64,000 bases of DNA. Origin: Rhabditoides inermis. Lineage: Eukaryota > Nematoda > Chromadorea > Rhabditida > Rhabditidae. This document shows positions 13,384-26,449 of this stretch, piece by piece. The position numbers were made by a program, and so were the translations under genes. The DNA lies in assembly GCA_963966185.1 (NCBI GenBank), contig CAWZYM010000244.1, positions 62,001 through 126,000 on the forward strand, given 5' to 3'. How positions within the stretch are numbered: position 1 is the stretch's first letter; each line of letters starts with the position of its first letter. The notes beneath the pieces are model-generated. The model had not been told where the DNA came from. It was given only the letters and a program-made list of their open reading frames with translations, and searched no databases.

Positions 13384-14911
13384 CACTTCGCATTATCAAT
13401 CATAATCACGATTCCATCATCTTCCCTTGCCCCCGAGTGGTCGGTCCCCCCAGTTTAATTTCCCCGTCGCACCCGCCAAGCATGGTCTACGTGGACAATT
13501 GCTGGATCAACGGTACCCGCTACATGTTCGCTGCTGGCTTTGGAATTTGAGGAATCCTCGGAGCACGGAGTTGAACCCGCTGAGTACACTTTCTACAATG
13601 GCTGTCGCAACGTCAACCCAAGCGTGAGACCAAGCACACCACCCCTCCTTCACGTCGGATCCCGACAACAAGGAACCACTGACATATACTTCACGCAGAC
13701 TAAACCCATTGTGTTTCATCTCCGTTGTTGTATGCTTGATATCGGCAGTAAATCAATCAATCACGATATATGTGCACAAGTGCCGTGCCTCGAAAACATG
13801 TGCCTCACTCGTGTTGTTGTCGTGTTTATGGTTCAACATGTACAATTCGCTCACTCTCTCTCTCTTTCCCTTCCTCTCTCTCGCCAGCAGTGTGTGAGCG
13901 TTGTAAGTGTATAGAATGGAGGGCGAGAGTGGATAACATGACAATCATCGTCGCGTGGTCGCATAACTGACAGGTGTGGGGGAAGAAGAGGGGTGGTGGG
14001 GCACTTGCACACCTAATTACCTCCGCCGTTACGCATAGAACATACCGGCTAGCTAATCCAGTCTCCGCGGACAGACTCTCTGCACGCACGCATGTGTGTT
14101 GTGTTGCGGTGATCGCTCATTGGTAATGACGTTTATTCAAACTATAACCTTTTGCAATAAAAAAGTTCTGTCGCGTACAGGTACAGTTCATCCACGCTGC
14201 GGATGCGCTCGTCCCGCACAAAAAGACGTTTTTCGCACGTTGTCGGTCTGGCCGCGCCATTCCTTGATTCATTCATTCATCGTCCGTCAGTCGTCATCCC
14301 GGTCGACCACGCGAACCTAACCCAAGACCCAAGCAATAACAACATCTCAGCTGCCGATTGCTAAACTACTCGCACAAAGAGAGAGGGAAACGGGGGGATA
14401 TGGGGACGAGTACGAGACTTGTCCTTTCCTCTGGGGAATGCACTACATTGACAACACACCGCATTGTCAGCAACTTTGACTAGCCAGTTACTACTCTGTT
14501 TCAGGCACACCGCACACTAATGTATATATAAATAACACAATTTAGAAACTGTCGTAATCGAAAAGGGTGTGGGAAATAAGAAATGATCACTCTTTCCTAG
14601 ATTGTATCGTGTATCCGCGATTCTTCTCACGTCTCACAAAAATCTTCTGAATACCACATTATTTTATGATGGTTTGATTAAAAAATCACAACCGACTGAC
14701 TTGTCTAATTTGAAAGGTATAAGCACTTCGAAATACTGTGAAAACTGAAAACTGTAATGATGCCACCCTTGAGAAAATGATTAAAATGAATAAGGTGTTG
14801 ACACCTCACCTGTTGTTGCATGGTGAGGTCGGATGGTTTGCGGAGCTTGGAGAAGAATCCTCGGATGCCGCCGCCGCCGCCGCCCGACGACGGACGTGCA
14901 GACGAGCTCAT
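3534..14911 (-). CDS. PRKG1: cGMP-dependent protein kinase (PKG, PRKG1-like)
   Basis: Eighteen coding exons on the minus strand: 14810-14911, 9489-9569, 9027-9113, 8270-8419, 8087-8214, 7788-7954, 7601-7697, 6640-6763, 5679-5786, 5043-5498, 4847-4935, 4654-4743, 4453-4552, 4241-4350, 4072-4180, 3843-4018, 3678-3744, 3534-3629. They join in phase to 778 residues (human PRKG1 671-686; the extra is N-terminal). In order: a Gly-rich start, a Gln-rich coiled-coil leader, an autoinhibitory motif [11 protein letters not shown], cNMP-binding domain A ([13 protein letters not shown]), domain B ([15 protein letters not shown]), then the AGC kinase with [37 protein letters not shown] and a C-tail ending SGWDEGF. 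The Thr after Arg in both phosphate-binding cassettes is the usual mark of cGMP preference. The APE motif reads SPE. It phosphorylates Ser/Thr substrates in the cytosol in response to cGMP. Confidence 0.95.
3781..3822. repeat. (CT)n microsatellite in a PKG intron
   Basis: Pure CT dinucleotides lie between PKG exons encoding the late kinase lobe. A similar tract is at 4580-4618 and another at 7737-7770. Confidence 0.95.
5787..6639. other. PKG intron, 0.85 kb, no gene seen
   Basis: Lies between the exons for cNMP-binding domains A and B. AT-rich; only chance reading frames. Confidence 0.7.
6764..7600. other. PKG intron, 0.84 kb, GC-rich with a poly-C run
   Basis: Contains a CCCCC run at about 7516-7529 followed by CA repeats. 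Many overlapping reading frames occur on both strands, as expected for GC-rich DNA poor in stops; none resembles a protein. Confidence 0.65.
9570..14809. other. PKG intron 1, 5.2 kb
   Basis: The first coding exon (14810-14911) is separated from the rest by this intron. It holds GA/CT microsatellites (9859-9897, 10404-10459, 12795-12815, 13350-13379), a poly-C run near 10780, and a patch at about 13480-13625 with protein-like but frame-broken reading. No transposon ends were recognised. An alternative promoter and first exon, as in mammalian PRKG1, would lie here; I could not identify one. Confidence 0.6.
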
Positions 14912-15545
14912 GCCCTGGAGACGAGGAGGCTACACGGGAACCAACACGACTCGAAAGAACCGAGTACACAAAAGACACGCCAGCTAACACCTAGGAACAA
15001 AACGACGCGACAGTTAAACAAAATCGGCGGTACACAACACTACTCAAATCATACTCGGAAACGGGAAACCAAGAAAGAGAAGAGAGAGTGAGGTGAACTG
15101 CGCAGATCAAACGGTGGCTGATCAAAGTGTTCTGATCAGAGGTGATGATGTCACTGATTACCGGGCAACAAGACATTCACTCTAGGCCGAGAGTGAGAGC
15201 GGATGCAATCAGTGTCTCTCTCTGTCTGTCTCTTATCACTGACTGACACTGTAAAATACTTGAGTATTGATTCGATGAATACACAATAAGGAAACACGCA
15301 CATATAAACAGATATAGACTGGGCACGATAGGGGCGACATTGAACAGGGCATCGCTCGGTGGATAGATAACGCCATGGGGGCGTTCGGTTGAGTCAACCG
15401 AATCAAATCACACGTGCAGATCACACACATATACCAATATACGTGTTTATTGCAAGAGAATCAAGAGTAAAGCAACAATAGCAATAAAGTGACCATCATG
15501 ACTAGAACAGAGTACATACTCCATACTCACCTCCCTCCCCTCCCA
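14912..15545. promoter_or_regulatory. PKG upstream region and CCM2-like 3' region
   Basis: Both flanking genes are on the minus strand, so this stretch holds the PKG 5' UTR and promoter and the 3' UTR of the CCM2-like gene. No clear TATA box or poly(A) signal could be assigned. Confidence 0.4.
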
Positions 15546-16799
15546 TCATTCAGTGCCACCAGATCGCGCGTCTGATCTGGAAACGCCGCATTCAAGTCAG
15601 CAAGTGAATAACAAAGTCAAAGTCAAGGATTAAAAAATTGAAACGCTTCACGAATTTTCGTATCATCTTTCCCTTGCGCAGGGGCCATGCTAATCTTCTC
15701 TGTATTTTTCCAAGTTTTTTTTCTATAAAAAAATATTTAAAAACAGAGAAAAAAAAAACAGGATGCTTGCCTGAATCCGGCGGAGGAGTCGCTGCCGGCG
15801 CACTCTGTGATTCCGTGGATGTCGAGGAACTCGTGCAATGTCTCCAGGTCGTCGCCGCGCAGCAGAAGACGCAGTCCTGCAACTTCCAGATGTACTTCTG
15901 GGAGATTGATCACGTTTCTGACTACACCCTCCGCGCCTTCAACCCCCACTCACTAGCCAGCAGATGTCTCCTCTCGGGCCCATACAACTCCATCAACTTG
16001 AGAGCCAGCTCCCTCACCGGAAGTGCGCCATCCTGCAATCACTACCATCACTAATACACACTTATCATTAACATGCTCGAAAAAGCTACACTCGCTTCCG
16101 ATCCCTCCCCCTTGCTCTCTGCTCTTCGAAAACGTTTCATTTGTTTACTGGATTAGTCTCTCAATAAAGTGAAAGTGAAAAAGTGAGAGACAGAGCGAGT
16201 GAGTAAGTCTGTAAGTCGCAAAAAGTGTCGCACTGACTGCGGTACAATTGAGAGAAGAGAAAATGCGTTTCGCACCTAGCGCTATTCACAGACACATCAC
16301 ACAAAGAAAGCCATCGTAACGTAACCCCCTTATTATCGCGTCAAAACGCGATACAAAACTCGTAACGAGAAACGAATGGGATACAAAAGTGATAATTATA
16401 TTCGTACTCGCACAGCGAAATAAAAGCACGTCGATGAGTGAAGTAGTGATAAAAAGAGGGAAACAATCATAGCACACCTGCCATCGCTGGAGAAGAGTAG
16501 CGAATTCGCGGAGCTCATTCTGCGACAGTAGAGAGGTCACCTAAAAAGGACACAATTATGTTAAAAAACAAAATAATCAATCGTTGACAATTCGTACGCT
16601 CATGAAAGAGCCATTTGAACTAAAGGGAAACCAGATAGACACCACAAATGATGAAAACACGAGCGTTCTTCGAAGCAGAAACATATCGAATCAAAGAAGA
16701 AAGAAGACGAATTAAAAACATCACATGAATGCGTGTATCACACCTCACTCTACACAACAACGGGAAGAGAGAAGAGGGGAAATTCGGAGGGATAGCGAG

Positions 16800-16851
<52 letters not shown>

Positions 16852-17217
16852 TCATCATGTTGTAATGGTACATTATCGTCTCATACTCGCAGGCAGACAG
16901 AAGACAGAGGAGAAATAAAAGACAACAGAGGAGCGAGTGCGAGCGCCATGTGTCTCACTGGACAACGTATACAACACAATCAGTGGATCAGTGCATGAAA
17001 TAGAAAGAGAGCACAGATCCAATCAGCCGCCAGCGGGAACGGACATACCACAATATTCTCATACTTTCGGAGTCGAAAACAAGAGCATCTGAAGCCAGTA
17101 ATCAGCAACCATGTACCAATAAAAGAAACAAGTACGAGTAAAGTATAATTATACTTACATAGATCGATGTCAGAACGAGAAACGAGTAGCGATGAGAGAG
17201 TGGGTGTGAGAGGGGCG

Positions 17218-17271
<54 letters not shown>

Positions 17272-18741
17272 AACACGAGTGGTAACAGGTATGCTGGCAG
17301 TATGCTTGCCTGCCACCGTTCCCACATGTTTACAATGCATCCATGTGCTGAGTGGCTATAATTGACCATCTCATAACTCGCTCACAGACACGTTGATTAC
17401 TTGGCCGGCACTGCTGCACACAAGGCGAATCTCGGAAGCGGCAAATTAGCTTCATTACGAAGACAGAGAGCGGGTGGGCAAGAGAGAAGAGACTCGTTTG
17501 CACAACTATTCAACCCTTCACTCGTCAGCATGCACTTTCAGCAATCCAAAAACTAACAGAATCATCACATAAAGACTTCAATCAAAGTTCAAGCGGAAGT
17601 GCGGAAGAGTATGCTTCCCACTCGTAAAGTCGAATCAACAGCTACAACTTTCTCGCTCACATTGTCTTGTCAGTGCAGAACCATCTAGTGATATGATAGC
17701 GAGATAAGACGAGTGCTGTGAAATGCGAGAGAGAGAATCACAACATGGGAAAGAATAGACGGAGACGGGGAAGGGACGCAAGAAACACTACGCAGACAGA
17801 TCAAACACTGACTGGAGAATGCGTGCAGCGGTGCAGCAGCACTGCCTATCCAACTCTCCCCTCCCACCCACCGCCCCTGCAACCATCCACTCACTCATTC
17901 CACAGCCACACATACAATAGCAAGCCTCTATTCAACTCGCACTCCCTATCATACACGCACGACACAGACGATGATCAATTAAATGTGTGTCGGGGTATGC
18001 ATAATCTGATTAATCAAAGACGCAGACGAAGGGAAAAGGAAAGAACGAGAGAAGCACAACACACAGGCTAGATGGAAGGCAGGTGAGTAGAATACGCAAA
18101 AGAGGGGGAGGACGTGCACACCAGGCGCAGGCTTTTTGATAACTTAGCGTGTGCATGTGTGCAATATATTTCATGCAGTGAGAAGGGGAGAGTGAGTATG
18201 AGAGGGGCAAGAAATGAAAGTGGAGAGAGGAGGAAGGGAGGGGAAGCAGGGTGGCCCATTGCAGAGGTCTCTGATGCACACTATGCCCAGTGCAGAGACC
18301 ACATGTCAATGCCCATTCACATCACACACGAACACCATCACACAGAGCAGCTGAGCCTGTGTCTGACGACAACCCAAGTTCAGGAGAGACTGCATGTATG
18401 GCAGGTGGACCATACATGCAGTATGTGAAAGCACTCTCGATGGCAACAACATACAATACCTACACGTACACGCACGCGCACATAGCGTTAGCGAGTCCCT
18501 CTCTTTCTATCCCAACGAGCCTGCCGAAGACTCTCAGTCTCACAGTCTCACACAGTCTCACTGCCAACACCGTAATAAGAAGAACCATACAGCCAGTCAG
18601 CCAGCTCACAAATACAAAAAAATACAGTGTTTTGTCTAGCATCTCAAAGATGCAGACACAGACCGCAATAGGAATCACAACATGTGAATTCACTTAATGA
18701 TCGGTGTGATAGATTACACCACGCAACAACAATAACAATTT

Positions 18742-18788
<47 letters not shown>

Positions 18789-19492
18789 GTCGACACAGAG
18801 CCTTTGACTTGTTTATCCCCTCTCTTTATCTACTCCCTCCTCAATTATACATAGCAGAGGGATAGGGTAGAGCGGCAACACAAACAGAAACAAAACAACA
18901 CACGAGATCGTCTGTGATTGGCCAGTGTTTTGCGGGTGTGAAGCAGTGAACAAAGTGAAAGAGAAACAACACGGCCCATTGAAAACCAGGAGTGTTGTGT
19001 TGGGTCCGAAGCCCATGCTATTCTCTCCGATCACTTCATACACACCACACTGCATAATCCTCAACACTCAACCGATGCGATTCGCAAAAACCACGACTGA
19101 CGGAGAGAGAGAGGAGGCATAATCCATTCACAAACATTGACATTGTAGAGGAGAGGTAAAATGTCAGCGCATCAACAACCATGATAACGATTAAAACCGA
19201 TGCGACAGACAAACTGAGGGTTAGTTAGTGAGAAAGCACATGTGCAAAATATGTGTACGTCCCTCCAAAACAGCCACACGAAAACACTCGTATGATGCGA
19301 TAGTGTCGTTCCATTTCACAGCCCAATAAAAAAACGAAACGAGAAAGGGAGACCAATATAAATAGACCTTGTTAGGCACGCTGTAGAGAGCAGCGAGTTG
19401 CAAGGCGTAATCCGACAAAAAAGGCGAGTGGACGCGGCTCATCCGCCCTATGTCCCTTCCCAACTGGCTACCCGAAAAGAAAGGGGCGAAAC

Positions 19493-19546
<54 letters not shown>

Positions 19547-20499
19547 GGAGGGAGAGGCTCACTCGTTAATTGTAACCAGCTCTGTCGACTCACTTTCGCT
19601 CACTCCCATACTCCCATTCTACTCCACCCTAACAGGCAACTCGGGGGTTCTAGTGGTTGAACTACCGTCTTGCAACAGCGCCAAAAAGAGCAAAGTCTGA
19701 CGGCGGGCGGACGACAAACTGAACTACTGAACGGCAGGAAAAGACAAATCGAGTCAGTCGGGAGAGGTGATGAAAACACGTGGGGAAGGCGAGAATCCGT
19801 GCATGCACGGGTCGACACTGCGAATCCTCCCCCTCTCCCTCCTCTCTCCCCCGTTGCGTGTGTGTTGTTGTGAATCGATGAGTGGCGGGCGACGAAGCAG
19901 AGAGTGCGAGAGTGGGAGTGTGAGTGTGAGTGAGACACAACCGCCCTGCCCTCCACAATTCCATTCACGACAACTCTCACTCAATATCACTAACTCACAC
20001 GCACTACACGTCACTCGTCACCTATGCGGACAAGCACGTAGCACAAAACAGTTAGTCATCCCTTTCCGCTTCATTGCCAATTTTTATCCCTTGCTCTCCT
20101 CACCAATACGCGCACTTTCCGATACATTCAAACATGGCAATTGGTATTATGTCGGAGAGTGGAGAGGAGATGTGTGGACGAATGCACGAGAAGAGATAGG
20201 CTCCAGCTCATTCCATTCCATTCCATTCTCGCAATTCCATTCCACTACAGTCGGCATATCGCAATATGCAACCATAGAGACAGGGTGTGGGGGGACGTGG
20301 CTGGCGAGCGAAAGCCTTCGGGCTTCGGGGTGAAGCATGAAGTCACGCACACGCAATACGCTGTCATCACAACAATCAACAAGCGAGTAAACAAAGAAAG
20401 AAAAAGCGGTGAGCATCACCTTCACCAACCTTCACCTAGCAGGCAGGCTAGGCACAATGCAACACGCATCAACACAATCATTCATCATACAACAGAAGA

Positions 20500-20539
<40 letters not shown>

Positions 20540-21381
20540 GGTGGCGGGATAATCGCGGTCGAGACTACTAGACTACTTTTACTATTCTAACAACACATCG
20601 AGTTTCATTCGAGAGCCGTGTCGCCGCACAAACAAGTGAGGGTTGTGTGTGAGTGTGATGTGGCATGAATGGAACGAACATGTGCGGCCGGGCCGGCGAC
20701 TGTCTTTCACTCGCTTCCCTCCCACTCTCCCTCCCTCCCTTCCTCCCTGCCTCCCTGCCTCACAAGCCATACGATATGGATATACGGGCGGCGGCAGGCA
20801 ACACGTCTACACAAACACAAGCGACGCGACAGCCAAGCCATAGCAAGCACGGCAATCAATTGTGAGAGTTAGACGGAAGGGGCGGGTGACGAGGTGCGGA
20901 GGGCCGCGAGGGCAGCGAGACGGCGCCAAACGACCACGTGTCATACCACAAACACTGCGCATACAACCTCCACTGGCCACAAACCATATTCGCTTTAATA
21001 CTAGTGGGCAATAACCACGCGCTGACCGCCAGGAACAGCGTACAGACGACAGGGGTGAGGGAGGGAGAAAACCAGACTCACGAAGGGTGAAAACATCATT
21101 AATATGAAAGCGATGCGAGCGAGGTCGCGGATTGAAATGTGCAATGTGAAAACAGTCTCTGGTCGACAAAGAGTGGGAGAGCAAGTGAGGCGAGGAGCGA
21201 ACATGACGCCAAGTGCAGGCGTCATCCTGCCGGACAGACAATCGTCACTAGATACAGTGCGCACAACTGCCATTCACTACCCACTCGAATCGACAAATAA
21301 ATATCCAAAGTACACGGATTTCCAGCAAACGACTGTCGATAAACAAACAAATCCTATGTGGAGAGAGGCGAGAGGCGAGAG

Positions 21382-21416
<35 letters not shown>

Positions 21417-24400
21417 GAAGAAAGAGGAGGAAGAGGGAAAAAAGAGAGGGAAGACGTGGGCATCGCACAGCGCACAGCTATTCGCAGTGAATTTTTCGAA
21501 GTGAAATGTGAAAATGACGCGATCGGCGATTGTGTTGGATGGGGTGCGGCGACTGCTGCACAAAACAGGAAGAACCAGTGAGAGATGCGAATGCCATGCA
21601 CCGCCCGTCTTCTACAATATGACGAGAGAGTTCATTCAGCCGCATTCGCATGCCAATTGCAACGGGGACGCGTCCCACGCTTGCACCTTAACATAGAGTC
21701 TAATTAAATTATTTGCAGACACAAAACCGAGTGATATTGCATTCCGCATTTCTACATGCGCGCATGCGCCGAATATTAGAATATTTATTCTGACTTCGCC
21801 ACCTCCTTTCAGCTCCGGCGAATATAATTGGATATCCCATCACATTTAATCTCTTTTTCACAACATGTAACTGCATACAAAGCGAAACAATAATCCGCAG
21901 TGAAAATCGAAGTTCCGAAATCCAAAAGTTCTCGTTGCTATAGTATCATCGTGAAAAATATAACAAACAAATTCGTTCATTATGGTAGTCAACACCTCAA
22001 CACCCAACGCCATTATATTTTTTCCTATTTCCAATCTACGCATCCGAGAGAAAAAATAGACGAAAGAAAATCCATTCGCGAATCAAAACAGAGATTCACA
22101 AACAAAAACATCCACCAAACGAACCAATAAATGAAGCGAGCTGGTGGGAGGAATTAAATGGATGGATTTGGATCGAGGAAAGAAGGAAAAGGGGAGGTGG
22201 TCAGAGTATATTGAGGTGGCACTGAGAGACCAGACTGCTTGGATAGAGGTATAGAGAGAGCACAGAGCACATCACTGCATTCGAAATGCCAATGATGTCC
22301 TCCACAGACGCGCACGCGACATTATGCAAAATCACATCAACTAAAAAATGCGTTTGTGTAGAAAAACAGGTGTTCAATCCCTACGTTATATTTTTTTCAA
22401 AGATTCAAAGTCTTCGAAGTATGTACGACCGCAATACATCTTGCAAGTATTATGGTCATGCTATATCAATGTGGATTATCTGTTAAAAAGTACTTGCGTA
22501 AAGATATTAAGTTTGTCTTGACCCAATTCAACAAAAGCGCATGCATAAAACGTTTACAAATACTAACACAAACCTGCGCCTCTCTCCCCCCTCTCTCTCC
22601 TCTCTCTCTCTCTCTAATATGGACGTATGACGTTATTCATTTGTACTGTTATATTTCATCTGTTAGTGTCCACTGTCCGTTATGCGCAGGTTTGTGTTAG
22701 TATTTGTAAACGTTTTATGCATGCGCTTTTGTTGAATTGGGTCAAGACAAACTTAATATCTTTACGCAAGTACTTTTTAACAGATAATATATGTGCTTTT
22801 GTTGAATTTCATAGAAATTTCTTCTGTTTCTGATTCCCAAGCTCTGTCGTTAATTTCTCTGCGCGCCCTGCCCGCCTGCCGGGAGAGAGCTAGCCAGAAT
22901 GACGGGAGCCCAAAACAACGCAAACCCGGCGCGAATTAGACGCTGGCGGCGGCGAGGCGAACTACACTCAAAGTGCTAGTTGGAGAACACGCGCAGAAAA
23001 CGCCGAGAGAGTACGCTTTCGGCAGAGAGTCAGCGTTACCGGACACGACAAGATGCCATCAATTAGTGATATGGCCTACGGAACCGTGCGAATCTAACTA
23101 ACATAAATTGGATGAGTTCGCATTCCTGCTAACATGTTTTTTGGATATCGCTTCTTAAAAATTCTGGCGCGAGCCCTATCCTAAGCCAAAAGAGAGGGCG
23201 CTGCGCGCCCTCTCTAATTATCCCCATTTCAGGATTTCCTCAGAAGTCCGCGCTTCTTTGGTCATTGAAAAGTAGTAGGACTTTAACAAATATAAGAAAG
23301 AGCACCATAACTAATAAATAGAACCATCTCAATTGAAAGATAACAATGACATTCCGCATACCACACAATGTATGAGGGTGTTAGTGTTCGAACAAAGTGC
23401 GGAATGGATCCGTGAATCACCAATCGTCGAGCGTCGACAAAAAAGTGTCAGAGCATCTTTGCAATATGTGCATTGAAGATGGAGGCATGTGAAAGAAAAC
23501 ATGTTACACACCCGACCATCCACCCAACTAATGGCAAAAGATGACAGACACGCGCAGATGGCAAGAGGCGATACCGCCATTCAAATGAGCAGCAGACCAG
23601 CGGGGGAAGGAGGCGGGAAGCAACCCACCAGATGGATGTACTCGGAGGCCACGTCGACGCCGTCCGCGTCGGAAGGGGAGCGGGTGGTGGTGGAGGCGCG
23701 CGCACGCAGGTCCGAGGCAGAGTCCGACAGACTGCACGCACTCAATCAGTCATACACGCCCTCCCGCACTCACAACATCGGACGAGCGTCTATGCAAGGC
23801 GACTGGGACGAGGCAGTGCGCGCTGCAAATGCAATGTCACACTGTCAGACTAACCACCACAATATTATACGTTCATTCCAAGGCAAACATAAGTACCCCA
23901 TTCCCTGTTCCCCGCACCTCTCCATTGCTCCTATCTAAACACATCTGCAGCGTATTTCACGACACGACCATGAATTGTAAGCAAACTAATTGCACCGTGT
24001 GCTGTGCCTGTCAAGAAAAGCAAACGTGAATTGCAATTTCTCGACATGTTCCCCGTACTCTCTATAGTTCAGACCTTCAGACTATGAGGGCAGATAGCGT
24101 ATTCTCAGAATCTCATTCTCACAATAGCCCTTCCAGACGATAGAAAACCGCGTGGGGGAAGGGGGTGAGAGGCGCGGAGATAAGATCTAACCATCTCACT
24201 CTCACCAACTCAGAGAACGCGGCAACAAGAGCAAAAAAACTGTAGTACTGACCGGATGTGCTGTGGGCAGCGGGGGCCGTTGCCCTCCCTGCCCCGCCTC
24301 CTCCTCCACTGCGCGCCGCCGCGGACACAGTCTCCCTGTAGACGTGCTGGAAGCGAGACGACAGCGCCCCGCACACACCCTCCGCGCTCCCCTCAACACA

Positions 24401-25990
24401 TGCGAGTGCGAGAGATGCAACACCACACCACACTCACCTTGTCGGGGGCGTACAGCAGTGCGAGGTCGTGCGACATGCCCTCATCCGCCGAATGGCCTAC
24501 AACATCATCATAGGAGGATATCAAAGCCAGAAAAGAACAAGAGTCAACGATCGACACGGAGAATGTGGCTAATATGACAAGCTAATATGACCTCTGCCCA
24601 CCTATGACGAGTGGCAGCATGTGGTGGTTCATCTCGCTCACGTATCCCACTGACACCAGCTGCTCCACCGGACAGCACAGCAACAGCTCCTGAAACCGAC
24701 ACACATTCACTAGGAAAACAAAAACATTACGACGGACGTGGGAAATGTTTAAAAAAACACATATAACTGAACATTCGGAAATGAAATCGAATAGAACATC
24801 AATAATGACGAATGTCGTACCTGTGTACGGGAGTTGAGTAGGCGGATGGAGTATTGTTCGAGGATGAGCTGACATCGAGGGTCGCCGACGGGCGAAGACG
24901 GGCACACATCACCCGACAACTGAACACAGCGGTCAACGACAGAAATCGACAAGCACATCATTGGGTGTACAACAATAACAACTAAGCATTTGCTTTTGAT
25001 TTGACAACAACTATACACGCGTTGATATTTTCGAACTTTGATTTCACCTGAAATAAATAAGGGAACGAGTGGGAAACGACAAATGTGAGCGCAGGTTTAA
25101 AATCGGCGCATTCCAATAACATGCAATCAAAAGATTGCGAGCCGCCTAGTGTAATGTGTGTGCAAAATACGCTCTCTGGCATGCAGCTGGAATAAAGAGC
25201 ATCGTAAAGTGTAAATAGAGAAATGTAAACAAGTAAACAAACGTAATAGCCGCACCTTTGCCTTGTCGATGATGCGTAGTAGATCGGTGCGACCGCTCGG
25301 GTCGATCGAATCCACACAAATATCCGGGATCAATCCTGCATACTGAAAACAACTACAATCAGCAATACCGATACACATTTTGCATAATGCTCACGCCGAC
25401 GACGTGTGCTCCGGAAACTATCAGAATTCACATTCACATACACTATATTTTATAGTGTCTCTTATTCGTAACATTATGTTATAGCACCAGACTCTAGACA
25501 TCTAGACATACTCTAGATAAGCGCTGAAAGAGAGTGGGTGAGAGAGAGAGAGAGAAAGAAAGAAATAGGCGACACTGTTTGCGGCTGGCGCATCGATCGA
25601 TCGATACAGGAACAGAGTGGCCCGATCAACAAGTCAACAAGCAAGTGCATAAACGCGTGCGCGTAAATAACTCGGTACTCGGAATCAAAATATACCGTCC
25701 AACAATAATATGAGCCGGCAAGCGGATTATGCGTGGGCAAGGCGACCTATACACCTATCAATACGCTCGATTGCACTTTCGATATATTATGCGTGTTCTC
25801 TCTCACTTCGCTCTCATTGCAGTGCGCGGGGTAGAGAGAATAGAAGTGGGATGTATCGCGAGACGGGTAAAAGATAGGGCGCCAAACGAGATGCGTATTT
25901 AGATCACCGCAAAACAACAATAAAAAACACACTCACAATGACGTCAAACTGTAACGCGGCGTAGGCGTGGAGCGGTGGTTGTCCCGACAT
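15546..25990 (-). CDS. CCM2: CCM2/malcavernin-like adaptor (PTB domain plus harmonin-homology domain)
   Basis: Minus-strand exons: 25937-25990, 25256-25342, 24821-24919, 24602-24689, 24438-24496, 24253-24391, (24123-24129), 23629-23731, 16478-16540, 15954-16032, 15771-15876, 15546-15576. They join to about 304 residues if the 7-nt microexon is included; without it the frame breaks. The N-terminus matches the CCM2 PTB fold (FDVIYAGLIPDI, GRTDLLRIIDKAK, ELLLCCPVEQLVSVGYV, SSRFQHVYRETV). The C-terminal part matches its harmonin-homology domain (LSQNELREFATLLQ, RELALKLMELYG, LETLHEFLDIHGI). CCM2 links KRIT1 and CCM3 to MEKK3 signalling in the cytosol. The protein is shorter than human CCM2 (444 aa). 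The last intron starts with GC rather than GT. Confidence is high for the family, moderate for the exon 6 to exon 7 junction and the final exon. Confidence 0.82.
15632..15716 (-). pseudogene. Truncated U6 snRNA-like sequence
   Basis: On the minus strand the sequence reads TACAGAGAAGATTAGCATGG, then CCCCTGCGCAAGG and AATTCGTGAAGCGTT, ending in a T run: the core and 3' part of U6 snRNA, including the ACAGAGA box and AGC triad. The conserved 5' stem-loop is missing, there is a small insertion after GCGCAAGG, and no proximal promoter is obvious. It lies in the last intron of the CCM2-like gene on the same strand. A retroposed or decayed copy is the simplest reading. Confidence 0.8.
17216..17270. 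repeat. (GA)n microsatellite
   Basis: Pure GA dinucleotides, one of six such tracts in this intron. Confidence 0.95.
22476..23217 (+). mobile_element. Fold-back (Helitron/Helentron-like) element, copy 2
   Basis: Left arm about 22476-22577 and right arm about 22685-22788 are reverse complements with a CT-rich loop. A unique body follows, sharing a long block (22910-23217) with copy 3. The 3' end is a GC-rich hairpin (23191-23215, AGAGAGGGCGC / GCGCCCTCTCT) followed by AA. No terminal inverted repeat joins the two ends of the whole element. A 5' fold-back, a 3' terminal hairpin and CTAA at the end fit a Helitron- or Helentron-type non-autonomous element; this family call is inference. Confidence 0.75.
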
Positions 25991-26321
25991 AGTTCTAGCC
26001 GTCCAAACAAAAAAGTGACGTATTTCACTAGTAATAACCGAGAAAGTAAGACACCGCACATCCAAAAATCGACAATTCACTAACAACGACTCTGTAACAA
26101 ACAAATCGCGATGATCACGCGAAATTGTGATATGATCGCGATAGGTTCCGCGCGCGATAGGAGGGGCGACCCGACAATGTTGTGCATGTTTGTGCAAAAC
26201 AGTACATGTACACTATCGTTGTAAATATCACTATGAGATTCGTGTCGTGGCGGCGCGGCACGTTGATTTTGTGAGTTTTCTTGACGAGTGCCTATGTTGA
26301 CGACACGGCGATTCACGTTAG
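25991..26321. promoter_or_regulatory. Upstream region of the CCM2-like gene
   Basis: Lies 5' of the CCM2-like start codon at 25990 and ends at the TTAA-flanked element. No TATA box or other site was recognised. Confidence 0.35.
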
Positions 26322-26449
26322 TTAAGCAGCTATTAAGTTCCCAAAAATACAAAAAATATTGTGAAATAAATGTCAAAAAATACCGAAAAATGTCTGAAAA
26401 TGCGAAATAAAATGTCAAAAAATATTGTAAATTTTGGCAATTAGTAAAT

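Larger units (their letters stand above)
16541..23628. other. 7.1-kb intron of the CCM2-like gene
   Basis: Separates the exon ending in the linker after the PTB domain from the first harmonin-homology exon. It contains GA/CT tracts (16812-16848, 17216-17270, 18744-18787, 19497-19540, 20504-20535, 21380-21412) and fold-back element copy 2 (22476-23217). Many short reading frames are present but none looks coding. Confidence 0.7.

Noticed and set aside
15632..15716. Functional U6 or U6atac gene
   Set aside because: The 5' stem-loop is absent, the core has an insertion and no upstream promoter elements were seen; U6atac does not match the core sequence.
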